Assembly (NCBI GenBank): GCA_963811605.1
Contig: CAWESA010000008.1
Location: 310,001-374,000, forward strand
Reading direction: 5' to 3'
DNA from: CAVQLX01 sp963811605
GTDB lineage: Bacteria; Desulfobacterota; Binatia; DP-6
Length of the DNA: 64,000 nt
The translations under genes and the position numbers were made by a program. Below the pieces are notes generated by a model. It searched no databases, was not told the origin of the DNA, and was given only the letters and a program-made list of their open reading frames with translations. This document shows, piece after piece, positions 52,409 to 61,303 of the stretch (positions are counted from its first letter, which is position 1; the number at the start of each line of letters is the position of its first letter).

Positions 52409-53731
52409 GTGATCTCGTGGCTCCTCCTGCTGCTGGCGCTCACCGCCGCCCTCTTCACCTGGAACGTCTACCGGCCGCGCTACCGGCCGCCATGGCTCTC
52501 GGTGATGAGCTTCTTCGCGGGCTGGCTCACCGCCGAGCTCGCCGTCCACCAGATCGTCGTCCAGGTGTTCCTCACCGCCGGGCTGATCGAGCTCGGTGCC
52601 CTGGCGGCGTGGCCCGGATGGCTCGCGCTCCCGATCCTCGCCACCAACTGGGTGTTCCTGATGCGCTCCTACGGAGAGGCTCGCCTGGCGGGCGACGTCT
52701 TGGAGCGGGGACTCGAGGAAGGGCTCGGCGCCGACTACCGTCGGCAGGTCGAGCCCGCGGTCGCCGGCGCCTTCACCACCGACGTCGACTGGCGCCGGCT
52801 GGTGATCCCGCTCCCGCGCCATCCGCACGTCGAGCGCGTGCGCAACATCGTCTACAGCGAGGCCGGCAGGCATCGACTGCGGCTCGACGTCTATCGCCAT
52901 CGCGATCGTCCAGCCCGCTGTCCCGCGCTCCTGCAGGTGCACGGGGGCGGCTGGGTGCTGGGGACCAAGAACGAGCAGGGCCTGCCGCTCATGATGCACA
53001 TGGCCGCGCAGCGCTGGGTGTGCGTGAGCGCCGACTACCGCCTGAGCCCGCGGGCGACGTTTCCCGATCCGCTGGTCGATCTGAAGCACGCGCTGCGCTG
53101 GATGCGGCAGGAAGGCCCGGCGTACGGCATCGATCCGGATTTCATCGTGGTGACGGGAGGCTCGGCGGGGGGACACCTCGCCGCGCTCGTCGCGCTCACC
53201 GCCAACGAGCCCGTGTACCAGCCCGGGTTCGAGGACGTCGACACGTCGGTGCGTGCCTGCGTCGCGTTCTACGGCGTCTACGACTTCACCGATCGGCACG
53301 GGATCTGGCCGCACGGCGGGCTGGCCAAGCTGCTCCGTCAGCAGGTCATGAAGCGCCCGCTCGAGGAAGCGCGCGACGCCTACGAGCAGGCGTCGCCGAT
53401 GAGCCGCGTCAGCGCGCAGGCCCCGCCGTTCCTCGTCATTCACGGCGACCGCGACACCATGGTCCCGGTCGAGGAAGCGAGGCGCTTCGTCGCGCTCCTG
53501 CGCTCGGTCATCCCGGGCAAGGTCGCGTACGCGGAGATTCCCGGCGCGCAGCATGCGTTCGAGATCTTCCCGTCCGTACGGACCATGCTGGTCATCCAGG
53601 GCGTGGAGCGATTCCTCGTCTGGGTCCGCAGCGGATATCTGGCACGGCATGGCGACGGCCGGCCGGTCGGGGAGTCGGCGGAACCGCGGGCGGTTGCCGG
53701 TGGATTGACAGCCGGCGCACGAGGGTTGTAG
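52409..53731 (+). CDS. Membrane-anchored alpha/beta hydrolase (HSL-type esterase)
   Basis: 440 aa from GTG 52409. Two N-terminal hydrophobic segments ('WLLLLLALTAALFTWNVY', 'LTAGLIELGALAAWPGWLAL'), then a hydrolase: oxyanion 'LLQVHGGGWVLGTKNEQG' (HGGG), nucleophile 'VVTGGSAGGHLAALVALTA' (GGSAGG), acid 'VIHGDRDTMVPVEEAR', His 'PGAQHAFEIFPS'. HSL-like carboxylesterase facing the membrane. Followed 12 bp later by the Zn-ribbon gene. Confidence 0.88.
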   Translation: MISWLLLLLALTAALFTWNVYRPRYRPPWLSVMSFFAGWLTAELAVHQIVVQVFLTAGLIELGALAAWPGWLALPILATNWVFLMRSYGEARLAGDVLERGLEEGLGADYRRQVEPAVAGAFTTDVDWRRLVIPLPRHPHVERVRNIVYSEAGRHRLRLDVYRHRDRPARCPALLQVHGGGWVLGTKNEQGLPLMMHMAAQRWVCVSADYRLSPRATFPDPLVDLKHALRWMRQEGPAYGIDPDFIVVTGGSAGGHLAALVALTANEPVYQPGFEDVDTSVRACVAFYGVYDFTDRHGIWPHGGLAKLLRQQVMKRPLEEARDAYEQASPMSRVSAQAPPFLVIHGDRDTMVPVEEARRFVALLRSVIPGKVAYAEIPGAQHAFEIFPSVRTMLVIQGVERFLVWVRSGYLARHGDGRPVGESAEPRAVAGGLTAGARGL

Positions 53732-53743
53732 CGACCGGGGCAG

Positions 53744-54034
53744 ATGGGATCTCTCGTCGAGTATCGCTGTCCGACCTGCACGTACTCCACCGGCAAGCTC
53801 ACCGTCGGCTGGGGAAAGGCCGGTCGGGCGAGCTATTGGGGTGGCCTGGCCCTGTGCGAGGCCTGCAAGGAAGTGCGCGTGATCGACCTGTCGGACGCGC
53901 GCGCCGACCGCCGCGACCGCCGCTGCGCCCAGTGCAACGGTCCCCTCAAGATGATCGAGGGCATCGCCGAGCGCGTGTCGTGCCCGCAGTGCGGCGGCAC
54001 CCTCAGCGCCGCGAATCTCGGCAGCTGGTCCTGA
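53744..54034 (+). CDS. Small multi-zinc-ribbon protein
   Basis: 96 aa with four CxxC pairs: 'YRCPTCTYSTGKL', 'LALCEACKEVRVIDL', 'RRCAQCNGPLKMIEG', 'VSCPQCGGTLSAANLG'. They would fold as two zinc ribbons. No named family. Between the esterase and a rhomboid protease on the same strand; function unknown. Confidence 0.85.
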   Translation: MGSLVEYRCPTCTYSTGKLTVGWGKAGRASYWGGLALCEACKEVRVIDLSDARADRRDRRCAQCNGPLKMIEGIAERVSCPQCGGTLSAANLGSWS

Positions 54035-54182
54035 GCCGGTCCGCGGTCGTCCTCTGACCGACCCGTACGACGACGACGCCGGGTGGCACGACGGGGAGCC
54101 GCCCGAGGACGCGTTCGCCGAGGAGCCGGAGGCCCCGGCGCCGGAACCGCCGGACCACGGCGGCGGCAAGCTCGCGGGGCTG

Positions 54183-54803
54183 GTGATGGCCGCCGCCCTC
54201 GTCGGCGCCTACGTGTGGACCGGCGCTCGTACCGACGGTGGTCCGGCGTTTCGCGCCGGGAGCGCCGACGCCGCGCGCATCCTGTCGGGCGAGCCGTGGC
54301 GCGCCGTCACGGCGCTCACCCTGCACGTCGACCTGTCGCACCTCGTCGCGAACGCGACGGCGGGCGCGTTCCTCGCCACCGCGGTCTGCCGCACCCTCGG
54401 CGGAGGGCTCGGCGCGCTGCTCATCGTCGCCGGCGGGACGGCCGGCAACCTGCTCAACGCGTGGCTGAACGGCCCGCCGCACGTGTCCGTCGGCGCGTCG
54501 ACGGCGGTGCTCGCCGCCGTCGGTCTGCTGAGCGGCCTCGCCTTCGCTCGCACCCGGCGGGCGCGCGGCCGCGGGCGTGCCTGGCTGCCGCTCGCCGCCG
54601 GGCTCGCCCTGCTCGGCATGCTGGGGGCCGATCCGCGCAGCGATCTGGGCGCGCACCTGTGCGGCTTCGCGGTCGGCGTCGTGCTCGGGGCGGCATGCGG
54701 CCGGGTGCTGCCCGTCGTCCCCGGCCGGCGCGTGCAGCGCGCCTGTGCGGTCACGGCGCTGACCGCGGTCGTCCTCTCGTGGTGGCTGGCGCTGCGCGCT
54801 TGA
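54183..54803 (+). CDS. Rhomboid-family intramembrane serine protease
   Basis: 206 aa from a GTG at 54183. Family elements: 'WRAVTALTLHVDLSHLVANA' (N-terminal HxxxN), catalytic Ser in 'HVSVGASTAVLAAVGLLSG' (GxS), catalytic His in 'DLGAHLCGFAVGVVLGA'. Six hydrophobic segments. The frame stays open upstream through an acidic, Pro-rich segment ('DPYDDDAGWHDGEPPEDAF') beginning at a CTG near 54054, so the real start may be earlier and may encode a cytosolic tail. Confidence 0.87.
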   Translation: MMAAALVGAYVWTGARTDGGPAFRAGSADAARILSGEPWRAVTALTLHVDLSHLVANATAGAFLATAVCRTLGGGLGALLIVAGGTAGNLLNAWLNGPPHVSVGASTAVLAAVGLLSGLAFARTRRARGRGRAWLPLAAGLALLGMLGADPRSDLGAHLCGFAVGVVLGAACGRVLPVVPGRRVQRACAVTALTAVVLSWWLALRA

Positions 54804-54836
54804 CAGGAGGCCGGCCTGCGTCGGACGAGGGCAGGC

Positions 54837-55637
54837 ATGCACGAGACGCTCGACATCCGTCGCGACGGCCATCTCACCTGGCTGACGCTGAACCGTCCCG
54901 ACGCGCTCAATGCCATGAATGGCGCGCTGGTCCGCGACCTGCGCCAGTTCCTCTGGGAGCTGCCCGGCGACACCGAGACGCGCGTGCTCGTCCTGCGCGG
55001 CGCCGGCCGGGCATTCTGCGCCGGGCTCGATCTGAAGGAGCGTCCGGCCGACGGCGGCGGCGCATCCGGATCGGTCAGCGCGGGCCTGCGCGCGCAACGC
55101 ACGATCAGCGAGCTCGTGCTCCTCATGCGCCGGGCGCCCCAGCCCATCATCGCGGCGGTGCACGGCGCCGCGTGCGGCGGCGGGTTCGCCCTCGCGCTGG
55201 CGGCCGACGTGCGCGTCGCCGGCGTGTCGGCACGGATGAACGCGGCCTTCATCCGTCTCGGGCTGAGCGCCTGCGACGTCGGGGTGAGCTATTTCCTCCC
55301 GCGCCTGGTGGGGGCGTCGGTGGCGGCGGAGCTGTTGCTCACCGGCAACTTCATCGATGCGGCACGCGCCGAGCGCACCGGGCTGGTGTCGCGGGTGGTG
55401 CCGGACGCCGAGCTGGAGGAGGCGGCCCGGACCATGGCGCACGACATGCTGCGCAACTCGCCGCTCGGCCTCCGGCTCACCAAGGAGTGCCTCAAGCTGA
55501 GCCTGGACGCCGGAAGCCTCGAGGAGGTCGTCGCCATGGAGGACCGCAACCAGATCCTCGCGGCGCAGGGCAGCGACTTCCAGGAAGGCGTCCTGGCGTT
55601 CCTGCAGAAGCGCCCGGCCATGTTTCGCGACGCCTGA
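54837..55637 (+). CDS. Enoyl-CoA hydratase/isomerase family protein
   Basis: 266 aa, crotonase fold: 'LTLNRPDALNAMNGALV', 'GAGRAFCAGLDLKERPADGG', 'AAVHGAACGGGFALALAADV', 'SACDVGVSYFLPRLVGASV', 'LLTGNFIDAARAERTGLVSR'. The second catalytic position reads Asp ('ACDVG'). Closely related in motif to the crotonase at 30985. Starts 33 bp after the rhomboid gene; convergent with the Cys-rich gene. Confidence 0.93.
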   Translation: MHETLDIRRDGHLTWLTLNRPDALNAMNGALVRDLRQFLWELPGDTETRVLVLRGAGRAFCAGLDLKERPADGGGASGSVSAGLRAQRTISELVLLMRRAPQPIIAAVHGAACGGGFALALAADVRVAGVSARMNAAFIRLGLSACDVGVSYFLPRLVGASVAAELLLTGNFIDAARAERTGLVSRVVPDAELEEAARTMAHDMLRNSPLGLRLTKECLKLSLDAGSLEEVVAMEDRNQILAAQGSDFQEGVLAFLQKRPAMFRDA

Positions 55638-55643
55638 GCGGGC

Positions 55644-55922
55644 TCAGTACGGGTAGGGCATCGGACCCGTCACGGGCGGGGGCTTCGGTCGCGCGCGCGT
55701 CGCGCCGCACACCGCGAGGTCAGCGTAGCAGGACTTCACGATCGGGGACGAGCACGCCTTCCGCTTGCAGCGCATGCGCGGCCCCGGTCTGAGGCCCTGA
55801 CAGCGCTCGCTCGCGCAGGTCCGGATCTCGTCCTTGCAGGCCGTCGCGCACGGCGCACCCCAGGCGCCCGGAGCCGAGAGGATCAGCGCGGCGAGCAGGA
55901 CGGCCGTCGATGGCGTTCGCAT
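55644..55922 (-). CDS. Small secreted Cys-rich protein
   Basis: 92 aa from 'MRTPSTAVLLAALILSAPGA', with a signal peptide. The mature part has paired cysteines: 'PCATACKDEIRTCASERCQG', 'RMRCKRKACSSPIVKSC', 'YADLAVCGATRA', and ends Pro-rich. It looks like one of the lineage's exported disulfide-rich proteins. No function known. Confidence 0.7.
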   Translation of the reverse strand: MRTPSTAVLLAALILSAPGAWGAPCATACKDEIRTCASERCQGLRPGPRMRCKRKACSSPIVKSCYADLAVCGATRARPKPPPVTGPMPYPY

Positions 55923-56000
55923 GGACTCCGCTCCTTCGGCCCGAGCGTCGCCCCGCGCGGCGTTTCGACGCAAGGCCTCCGGAAGGCCGTGCCGCGGCGA

Positions 56001-57074
56001 TCAGACCTCGGGCAGGACGGAGCGCGCCGGCGCCAGGTGGTCGCCGACCAGCATGCCGCGCTCGCGATACTTCTCCTCGGTGCGCTCGGTGATCAATCCG
56101 AGTCGCATCAGGTTGGGCATCACCGTGTGCATGTAGGGCTCGCTGTTGACGAACGACCACTGCTCCCAGTTGTGGGTGGCCTGGACGACGGCCTCGGGGT
56201 CGAGCCCGTACTTGGGGCCGAAGCGGTGCAGCATGTCGAGCTGCTGGTTGGCATTGAGCGTCTCGAGGATGCCGAACGCGAAATCCTCCAGCTCGGCGCG
56301 CGTCTCCGGGTCGGATTCGCGAACCAGCCGGCGCATGGTGAGGATGCCGAACGCCGCGTGGCGCGCCTCGTCCTGATGCACCCGGGTGACGATGTCCTGG
56401 ATGAGCGGATTCGTGTTGGCGCGCTGGATCAGATCCATGATGCCGACGGCCATGCCCTCGAAGAGGGTCTGCATGCCGAGGCACTTGGTCTGCCACGTGG
56501 GCGCCGCGAGCAGCCTGTCGAGGAGCACCTTGAGGGTCGGGTCGATGGGGACCACGGTGCCCATCTTGCGGTGCAGGAACTTCGAGAACACCTCGACGTG
56601 GCGTACCTCGTCGATGACCTGCGAGCCGGCGTACCACTTCTGATCCATCGTGGGGCAGCAGTTGACGAGCTGCCCGCACAGCTGGAGCGCCGCCTGCTCG
56701 CCGTGCAGCAGCTGCGAGATCAGGTGCGAGAACTCGTCCCACGCCGCCTCGCGGCAGGTGGCCTCGTCGGCGCCCATCTCGGTCAGCAGGCTCGACAGGA
56801 GCGAAGCGCCGATCTGCGGCTGGAACCATTCGTCACGCGGCAGCGGGATCGACCAGTCGAGATCCTCTTCCGCGTTCCACTGGCCGCGCTTGCCGCGCTC
56901 GTAGAGCGCGCGCAGCTCCTCGACCTCGCTGCCGTACTCCCACGTCCAGTGCAGCTCGAGCGGCACTCCCACGTCGAGCTTCGTGCGCAACGAGGCGATC
57001 TGCGACTCGTCCACGAACTCGACGACCTCGAAGTCGCCGATCTTTCGCCGGTTGTTCTCGAGAATGATCTCCAT
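56001..57074 (-). CDS. Ferritin-like diiron protein
   Basis: 357 aa, helical, with diiron motifs ('ISQLLHGEQAAL', 'SQVIDEVRHVEVF', 'HQDEARHAAFG'; ExxH and DExRH types). Resembles R2-like/AurF-like ferritin superfamily proteins of unknown substrate ('WYAGSQVIDEVRHVEVFSK'). N-terminal 70 residues form an extra domain ('LHWTWEYGSEVEELRALYER'). Its ATG shares a base with the TetR stop (TGATG). Oxygenase or N-oxygenase activity is inferred from the fold. Confidence 0.85.
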   Translation of the reverse strand: MEIILENNRRKIGDFEVVEFVDESQIASLRTKLDVGVPLELHWTWEYGSEVEELRALYERGKRGQWNAEEDLDWSIPLPRDEWFQPQIGASLLSSLLTEMGADEATCREAAWDEFSHLISQLLHGEQAALQLCGQLVNCCPTMDQKWYAGSQVIDEVRHVEVFSKFLHRKMGTVVPIDPTLKVLLDRLLAAPTWQTKCLGMQTLFEGMAVGIMDLIQRANTNPLIQDIVTRVHQDEARHAAFGILTMRRLVRESDPETRAELEDFAFGILETLNANQQLDMLHRFGPKYGLDPEAVVQATHNWEQWSFVNSEPYMHTVMPNLMRLGLITERTEEKYRERGMLVGDHLAPARSVLPEV

Positions 57075-57727
57075 CAGCGTGTCTCCCCGGAATCTGAGGC
57101 GACCAGGCCGCGATGCAGCAGGGCCTTGACCTCGTGTTTGCGACGGCGGACCTCGGTGGCGGAGAACAGCGGCCGACCGATCATCTCGTCGCCGAATTCG
57201 CCGGATGCGAAGTGGTACACGGTGGCGCCGATGAGCGTCTGCAGCATGTGGCCGACGCTGACCGGCCGGAAGGCGCCCGCCTCGATGCCTTCCTTGAGCA
57301 GGGCGGCGCCCGCGGCGGCGATGCGACGGATGGTCTCGTTCGCCTCGCGTTCCCCGGGCAGCTCGCCGGTGAGCTCGTCGTCCTCGAACAGCGAGCGCAG
57401 CAGCAGCCGGGCGTGCGTGCGGTGCTCGGCCAGGAGGTCGACCAGGACGTCGATCCAGCGGTCGAGGCGCTCCAGCGGCGAGCCCCCCGCCGCCAGCGCG
57501 CGCATCAGGCGTTCCTCGATGCGCGCCAGGATGCGCGCCACGACCGCGGCGTAGAGCTCCGCCTTGCTGGGAAAATGATGGAAGAGTGACGACTTGCCGA
57601 GGCCGACGTTGTCGGCGACCTCGGCGAGCCCGATGCCGGCGAAGCCGCGTCGCGCAAACAGCGCCTCGGCGCAGTCGAGGATCTTGTCGCGCGAGGGGTG
57701 CCTGAGCTTGGGTGCGGGAGCCGCCAT
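57074..57727 (-). CDS. TetR/AcrR-family transcriptional regulator
   Basis: 217 aa. HTH: 'RDKILDCAEALFARRGFAGI', 'AEVADNVGLGKSSLFHHFPS', 'KAELYAAVVARIL'. C-terminal part 'LIGATVYHFASGEFGDEMIG' is a common ligand domain. First gene of a unit with the diiron protein. A CCGACC/GGTCGG palindrome lies 26 bp upstream of its start. Confidence 0.93.
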   Translation of the reverse strand: MAAPAPKLRHPSRDKILDCAEALFARRGFAGIGLAEVADNVGLGKSSLFHHFPSKAELYAAVVARILARIEERLMRALAAGGSPLERLDRWIDVLVDLLAEHRTHARLLLRSLFEDDELTGELPGEREANETIRRIAAAGAALLKEGIEAGAFRPVSVGHMLQTLIGATVYHFASGEFGDEMIGRPLFSATEVRRRKHEVKALLHRGLVASDSGETR

Positions 57728-57752
57728 CGACCGTCCGATCGGTTTTGTTTAC

Positions 57753-57768
57753 CCGACCGATCGGTCGG
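57753..57768. promoter_or_regulatory. Perfect palindrome, candidate TetR operator
   Basis: CCGACCGATCGGTCGG, perfect 16-bp palindrome, 26 bp upstream of the TetR start. A shorter related copy, CCGATCGG, is at 57735-57742, closer to the gene. Confidence 0.7.
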
Positions 57769-57866
57769 ACGTCAAGGCGTGTCGCAGCCCCTCGCGGCGG
57801 CCGAGCGGGCGCTCCCGCGTCCTCGTCCGGCCTGAGAGCCTGGGCGGCGCTGCGGAGGCGCCGGGG

Positions 57867-58931
57867 CTACGCCGGCAGGTGTGCGAACGCGGCCGCCGCG
57901 GCCGCCGTGCGCGACTGCACGCCGAGCGCTGCGAAGATCGCCTCGACGTGTCGCTCGACCGTGTGCGGGCTGATCGCGAGGATGGTGGCGATATCGCGAT
58001 TCGCCTTGCCCTGGGAGAGCCACGCCAGCACCTCCGCCTGGCGTCGCGTCAGGCCGAGGGATTCGAGCCGCGGCGGCGACAGGCGGGTGATCCGTTCGCG
58101 CAGGATCAGGATGTGGCCGCCGGCGGTCGACAGCGCGCGGACCTCGAGCAGCGCCCCCTCTCGATCGACGACGAAGGGCCGGCGCGGCCGCGGCACGTCG
58201 TCCCCCGGTCGGGGCCGGCGGCAGGTGTCGAGCCACCTGGCCAGTCCGTCGGGCACGCGGTGCAGCGGGTTGCGTCGGGTGAAATAGGTCGAGAGCAGTC
58301 CACGGGCGCGTGAGGTCGCGGAGGCGATCCGGCCGCCGCGCACCCGCACGACCCCCACGCCGGCCACGTCGGCCACCGCTTCGAGATCGTCGGCCTCGGA
58401 CGCATTCGGCAGGGCCTCGACGTTCCGCCAGGCCTGCGCCAGGTGCGGCCGCAGGAGGTCCAGCATGAGGCGGTCGCGCTCGGCGTAGTCGCCGTGCGCC
58501 CGATTCAGCGTGATGCGGATCAGGCGCGGGCCTGTGGAGGGGAGGGCGATCGAGATCTGATGCTCGATGCCGGCCGGGCGGAAGAACTCCTGGTAGATGC
58601 GCTGGCGATGGTACTGCCGCGGCGTGAAGAAGTCCGACAGCTTGCGCGCGCCACCGTGACGGCAGCGCTCGAAGTGCGCCAGGACGGGATGCTGGTCGCG
58701 AATGCGCGCAAACCGGCGCGGCCCGTCGGCGAGCAGATCGTGCGGGCTCGCGATCGCCGTGGCGTCCGGCGTGTCGCTCCGGGTCTCGACCCAGGCCGTC
58801 ATGTCCGACGGCACGAGCGATCGCAGACGCTCGATGGCGTGCAGACGGAAGCCGCCGCGCGGTGGGACGGAGTAGAGATCGCCCACGCACCGCAGGACCT
58901 CCCGGACGTCGCTGGTTCGCAGCCGCTCCAT
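57867..58931 (-). CDS. LuxR-family transcriptional regulator
   Basis: 354 aa from 'MERLRTSDVREVLRCVGDLY'. C-terminal LuxR helix-turn-helix: 'LTRRQAEVLAWLSQGKANRD', 'IATILAISPHTVERHVEAIF' and 'GVQSRTAA'. The long N-terminal part ('FFTPRQYHRQRIYQEFFRP', 'LARWLDTCRRPRPGDDVPR') is a PAS/GAF-like sensor of unknown ligand. Divergent from the secreted lipase at 59076 with a 144-bp gap, so lipase regulation is likely. Confidence 0.9.
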   Translation of the reverse strand: MERLRTSDVREVLRCVGDLYSVPPRGGFRLHAIERLRSLVPSDMTAWVETRSDTPDATAIASPHDLLADGPRRFARIRDQHPVLAHFERCRHGGARKLSDFFTPRQYHRQRIYQEFFRPAGIEHQISIALPSTGPRLIRITLNRAHGDYAERDRLMLDLLRPHLAQAWRNVEALPNASEADDLEAVADVAGVGVVRVRGGRIASATSRARGLLSTYFTRRNPLHRVPDGLARWLDTCRRPRPGDDVPRPRRPFVVDREGALLEVRALSTAGGHILILRERITRLSPPRLESLGLTRRQAEVLAWLSQGKANRDIATILAISPHTVERHVEAIFAALGVQSRTAAAAAAFAHLPA

Positions 58932-59075
58932 CGACGACCGCACGCTTAGGTCATGGGGCGCGCAGCTGTCAAAAGACGCGCATGGGCCGTTTTCCCTATG
59001 GACAGCTCCGGCGGTCGCCGGCCTAATCGAGAGGCTGCGACGAGGGGGATGGCACAGCTCAAGGGGGACCATGGA

Positions 59076-61244
59076 ATGAACACGCGCCACCGCATCGCGT
59101 CACGCATCGGCTTCGTCCTCGCCGCGACCCTGACGGTCGTCGGCGTCCCGGCCGGACCGGCGTACGCCGTCCGCCCGGTCGTCTTCGTGCACGGGAGCAC
59201 GGGGTCTGGCGCCCAGTACGAGAGCCAGGCCATGCGCTTCGCGAGCAACGGCTATCCGGCCAGCTACATCAGGGTGCACGAGTACGACTCGCTGTTCACG
59301 ATCAACACGCAGCCCGAGGTCTTCGCGGGCCTCGATACCCTCGTCACCGAGCTGCTCGCGGAGACCGGCGCGGACAAGATCGACCTCCTCGGCCACTCGC
59401 TCGGCACCGCGTTGATGCAGAGCTACCTGAGCTCGCCCGAGCGTGCCGCCCGGGTGGCCCACTACGTCAACATCGACGGCGCCACGGCGGCCGCGCCCCC
59501 CGGCGGGGTTCCCACGCTGGCGATCTGGGGGCAGGGCAGCCCGACGCGCCAGATCGTCGGTGCCGAGAACGTGTACTTCCCGAACCAGACCCACGTCCAG
59601 GTCGCCACGTCGGCGGAGTCGTTCGCCGCCCAGTACGAGTTCTTCAACGGTGCGCCGCCGGCGACCACGGAGATCCTTCCCGAGCCGCACGTGCAGCTCG
59701 CCGGGCGCGCGGTGATCTTCCCGCAGAACCTGGGCGTCGACGATGCGACCCTGCAGATCTTCGCGGTCGACGGCGCCTCGGGCGCACGGCTCCGGGACGA
59801 GCCCGACGCCACCTATGGGCTGTCGAGCCCCGGCGGCGCCTTCGGGCCGTTCGAGGCCATCGGCGGCCAGCACTACGAGTTCGTCATCGTGCGCGAAGGG
59901 CAGAAGCAGCACCACTTCTACACGCAGCCGGTGGTCCGCAGTGACTACCTGGTCCGCCTGCTCACGGTGGAGCCCGACAGCCCACTCAACACGAACGCCG
60001 ACGCGAGCGACGGGACCACCAACCTCGTCATCACTCGATACCGCGAGTTCTGGGGCGACCAGGGCGCCAACAACGACGTCCTGACGCTGGACGGCCTCAA
60101 CATCATCAGCCCGACCAACAGCCCGATCAGCAAGCGCGTGAACGGCATCTTCGTGTTCGATGACGACCTCGACGGCGTCGACGACCTGGTCACGCCGAAC
60201 GCCTTCTACTTCGCACTGCCGTTCATCACCGCGGCGGACGTCGTCCTCCCCGCCGCGAATCCTCCCGCCGGTGCGATCCATCTCGAGAACACGTCGCGAG
60301 GTGGCTTCACGGCATCCCTCAACGTGCCCAACTGGCCGTCGAGCAGCGACGCAGTGTCCGTCGTGCTGCACGCGCACAGCCAGGCGACGGCGCTGGAGGT
60401 CCCGCCCAGCAAGGACGCGCTCAAGTGCGAAGCAGGCACGTCGAAGTCGCTGGCGAAGTTCGTCAAGGCCAAGGGCAAGTGCGTCCAGAAGTGTCTCAAG
60501 AGCCAGCGCAAGACCGCTGGGCCCTATACCGACTGCAGCGCGCCCTACGGTGGCGAGGCCGCCACCTGCATCCAGGATGCGAAGAAGGGGGCGGAGGCCA
60601 AGGCGCGCGCCGGCGTCGCCAAGGCGTGCGCGAAGGAGTGCCCGGCCTGCTATGGCGCCGGCGGCAACTGCCCCGACGGCGCCGGCTTCGTGACCGGCGT
60701 GGAAGGCGACGTGGATGCCACCGGTCCGCTCGTCTACTGCCTCGAAGCCGCGGGCACGACGCCGAGCAAGATGCAAGCGAAGTGCGAGGACGGCGTCGCG
60801 AAGAGTCTGATCAAGTTCACGGGCTCGAAGGGCAAGTGCTACGACAAGTGCGTCGAGAAGGAGTTCAAGGGGAAGCTCCCGGCCGGCAGCTGCACGGCCG
60901 GAAGCCCGTCCGACGCCGGCACGCAGGAATGCATCCAGAAGGCGGAGGCCAAGGCGACCGAGGGCATCGACAAGGTGTGCGAGGTGACCGACGCGAAGCC
61001 GCCGTGCTACGGCCCGACGCGTGACTCGGGCGCCGACTGGGTCGCGACGGTGGAGAACCTCGTCGATACGCGGACGCCGCTGCTCTATTGCAGCTCGGCG
61101 ACGTCCACCACCACCATCACCATCCAGACCACGACCACGAGCACCAGCTCCACGACCACGCCCACCAGCAGCACGACCACGACCACGCTGTACGGCTCGC
61201 CGAGCCGGGCGTTCCTGGCGGCGCCGGCGGACCTGCTGGAGTGA
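59076..61244 (+). CDS. Secreted lipase-like hydrolase with Cys-rich modules and Thr-rich tail
   Basis: 722 aa from ATG 59076 (GGGGGA upstream). Signal peptide 'FVLAATLTVVGVPAGPAYA'. Hydrolase: 'RPVVFVHGSTGSGAQYESQA' (HGS oxyanion) and nucleophile 'LLGHSLGTALMQSYL' (GHSLG). After ~430 residues come two repeats of a Cys-rich module ('KCEAGTSKSLAKFVKAKGKC', 'KCEDGVAKSLIKFTGSKGKC') and a Thr/Ser tail ('STTTITIQTTTT'), then a short Ala/Leu-rich end. Suggests an esterase attached to the surface through the Cys-rich/Thr region. Probably controlled by the divergent LuxR. Confidence 0.87.
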   Translation: MNTRHRIASRIGFVLAATLTVVGVPAGPAYAVRPVVFVHGSTGSGAQYESQAMRFASNGYPASYIRVHEYDSLFTINTQPEVFAGLDTLVTELLAETGADKIDLLGHSLGTALMQSYLSSPERAARVAHYVNIDGATAAAPPGGVPTLAIWGQGSPTRQIVGAENVYFPNQTHVQVATSAESFAAQYEFFNGAPPATTEILPEPHVQLAGRAVIFPQNLGVDDATLQIFAVDGASGARLRDEPDATYGLSSPGGAFGPFEAIGGQHYEFVIVREGQKQHHFYTQPVVRSDYLVRLLTVEPDSPLNTNADASDGTTNLVITRYREFWGDQGANNDVLTLDGLNIISPTNSPISKRVNGIFVFDDDLDGVDDLVTPNAFYFALPFITAADVVLPAANPPAGAIHLENTSRGGFTASLNVPNWPSSSDAVSVVLHAHSQATALEVPPSKDALKCEAGTSKSLAKFVKAKGKCVQKCLKSQRKTAGPYTDCSAPYGGEAATCIQDAKKGAEAKARAGVAKACAKECPACYGAGGNCPDGAGFVTGVEGDVDATGPLVYCLEAAGTTPSKMQAKCEDGVAKSLIKFTGSKGKCYDKCVEKEFKGKLPAGSCTAGSPSDAGTQECIQKAEAKATEGIDKVCEVTDAKPPCYGPTRDSGADWVATVENLVDTRTPLLYCSSATSTTTITIQTTTTSTSSTTTPTSSTTTTTLYGSPSRAFLAAPADLLE
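61098..61187 (+). repeat. Thr/Ser codon tract at the C-terminus of the lipase
   Basis: About 30 mostly ACC/ACG/AGC codons (Thr/Ser with a few Ile, Gln, Pro). The same kind of linker joins domains in the secreted protein at 2143-3484. Extended, possibly glycosylated linker. Confidence 0.8.
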
Positions 61245-61253
61245 TCTCGACCC

Positions 61254-61291
61254 GGCGCGACCGGGCCGGCCAGGCCGGACCCGGTCGCGCC
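61254..61291. terminator. Long hairpin between convergent genes
   Basis: GGCGCGACCGGG (61254-61265) pairs perfectly with CCCGGTCGCGCC (61280-61291); the enclosed CCGGCC-A-GGCCGG extends the stem. No T-run is present, so it is a candidate bidirectional terminator between the lipase (plus) and the VWA gene (minus), not a proven one. Confidence 0.6.
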
Positions 61292-61303
61292 CCGCGACGC
61301 GGG

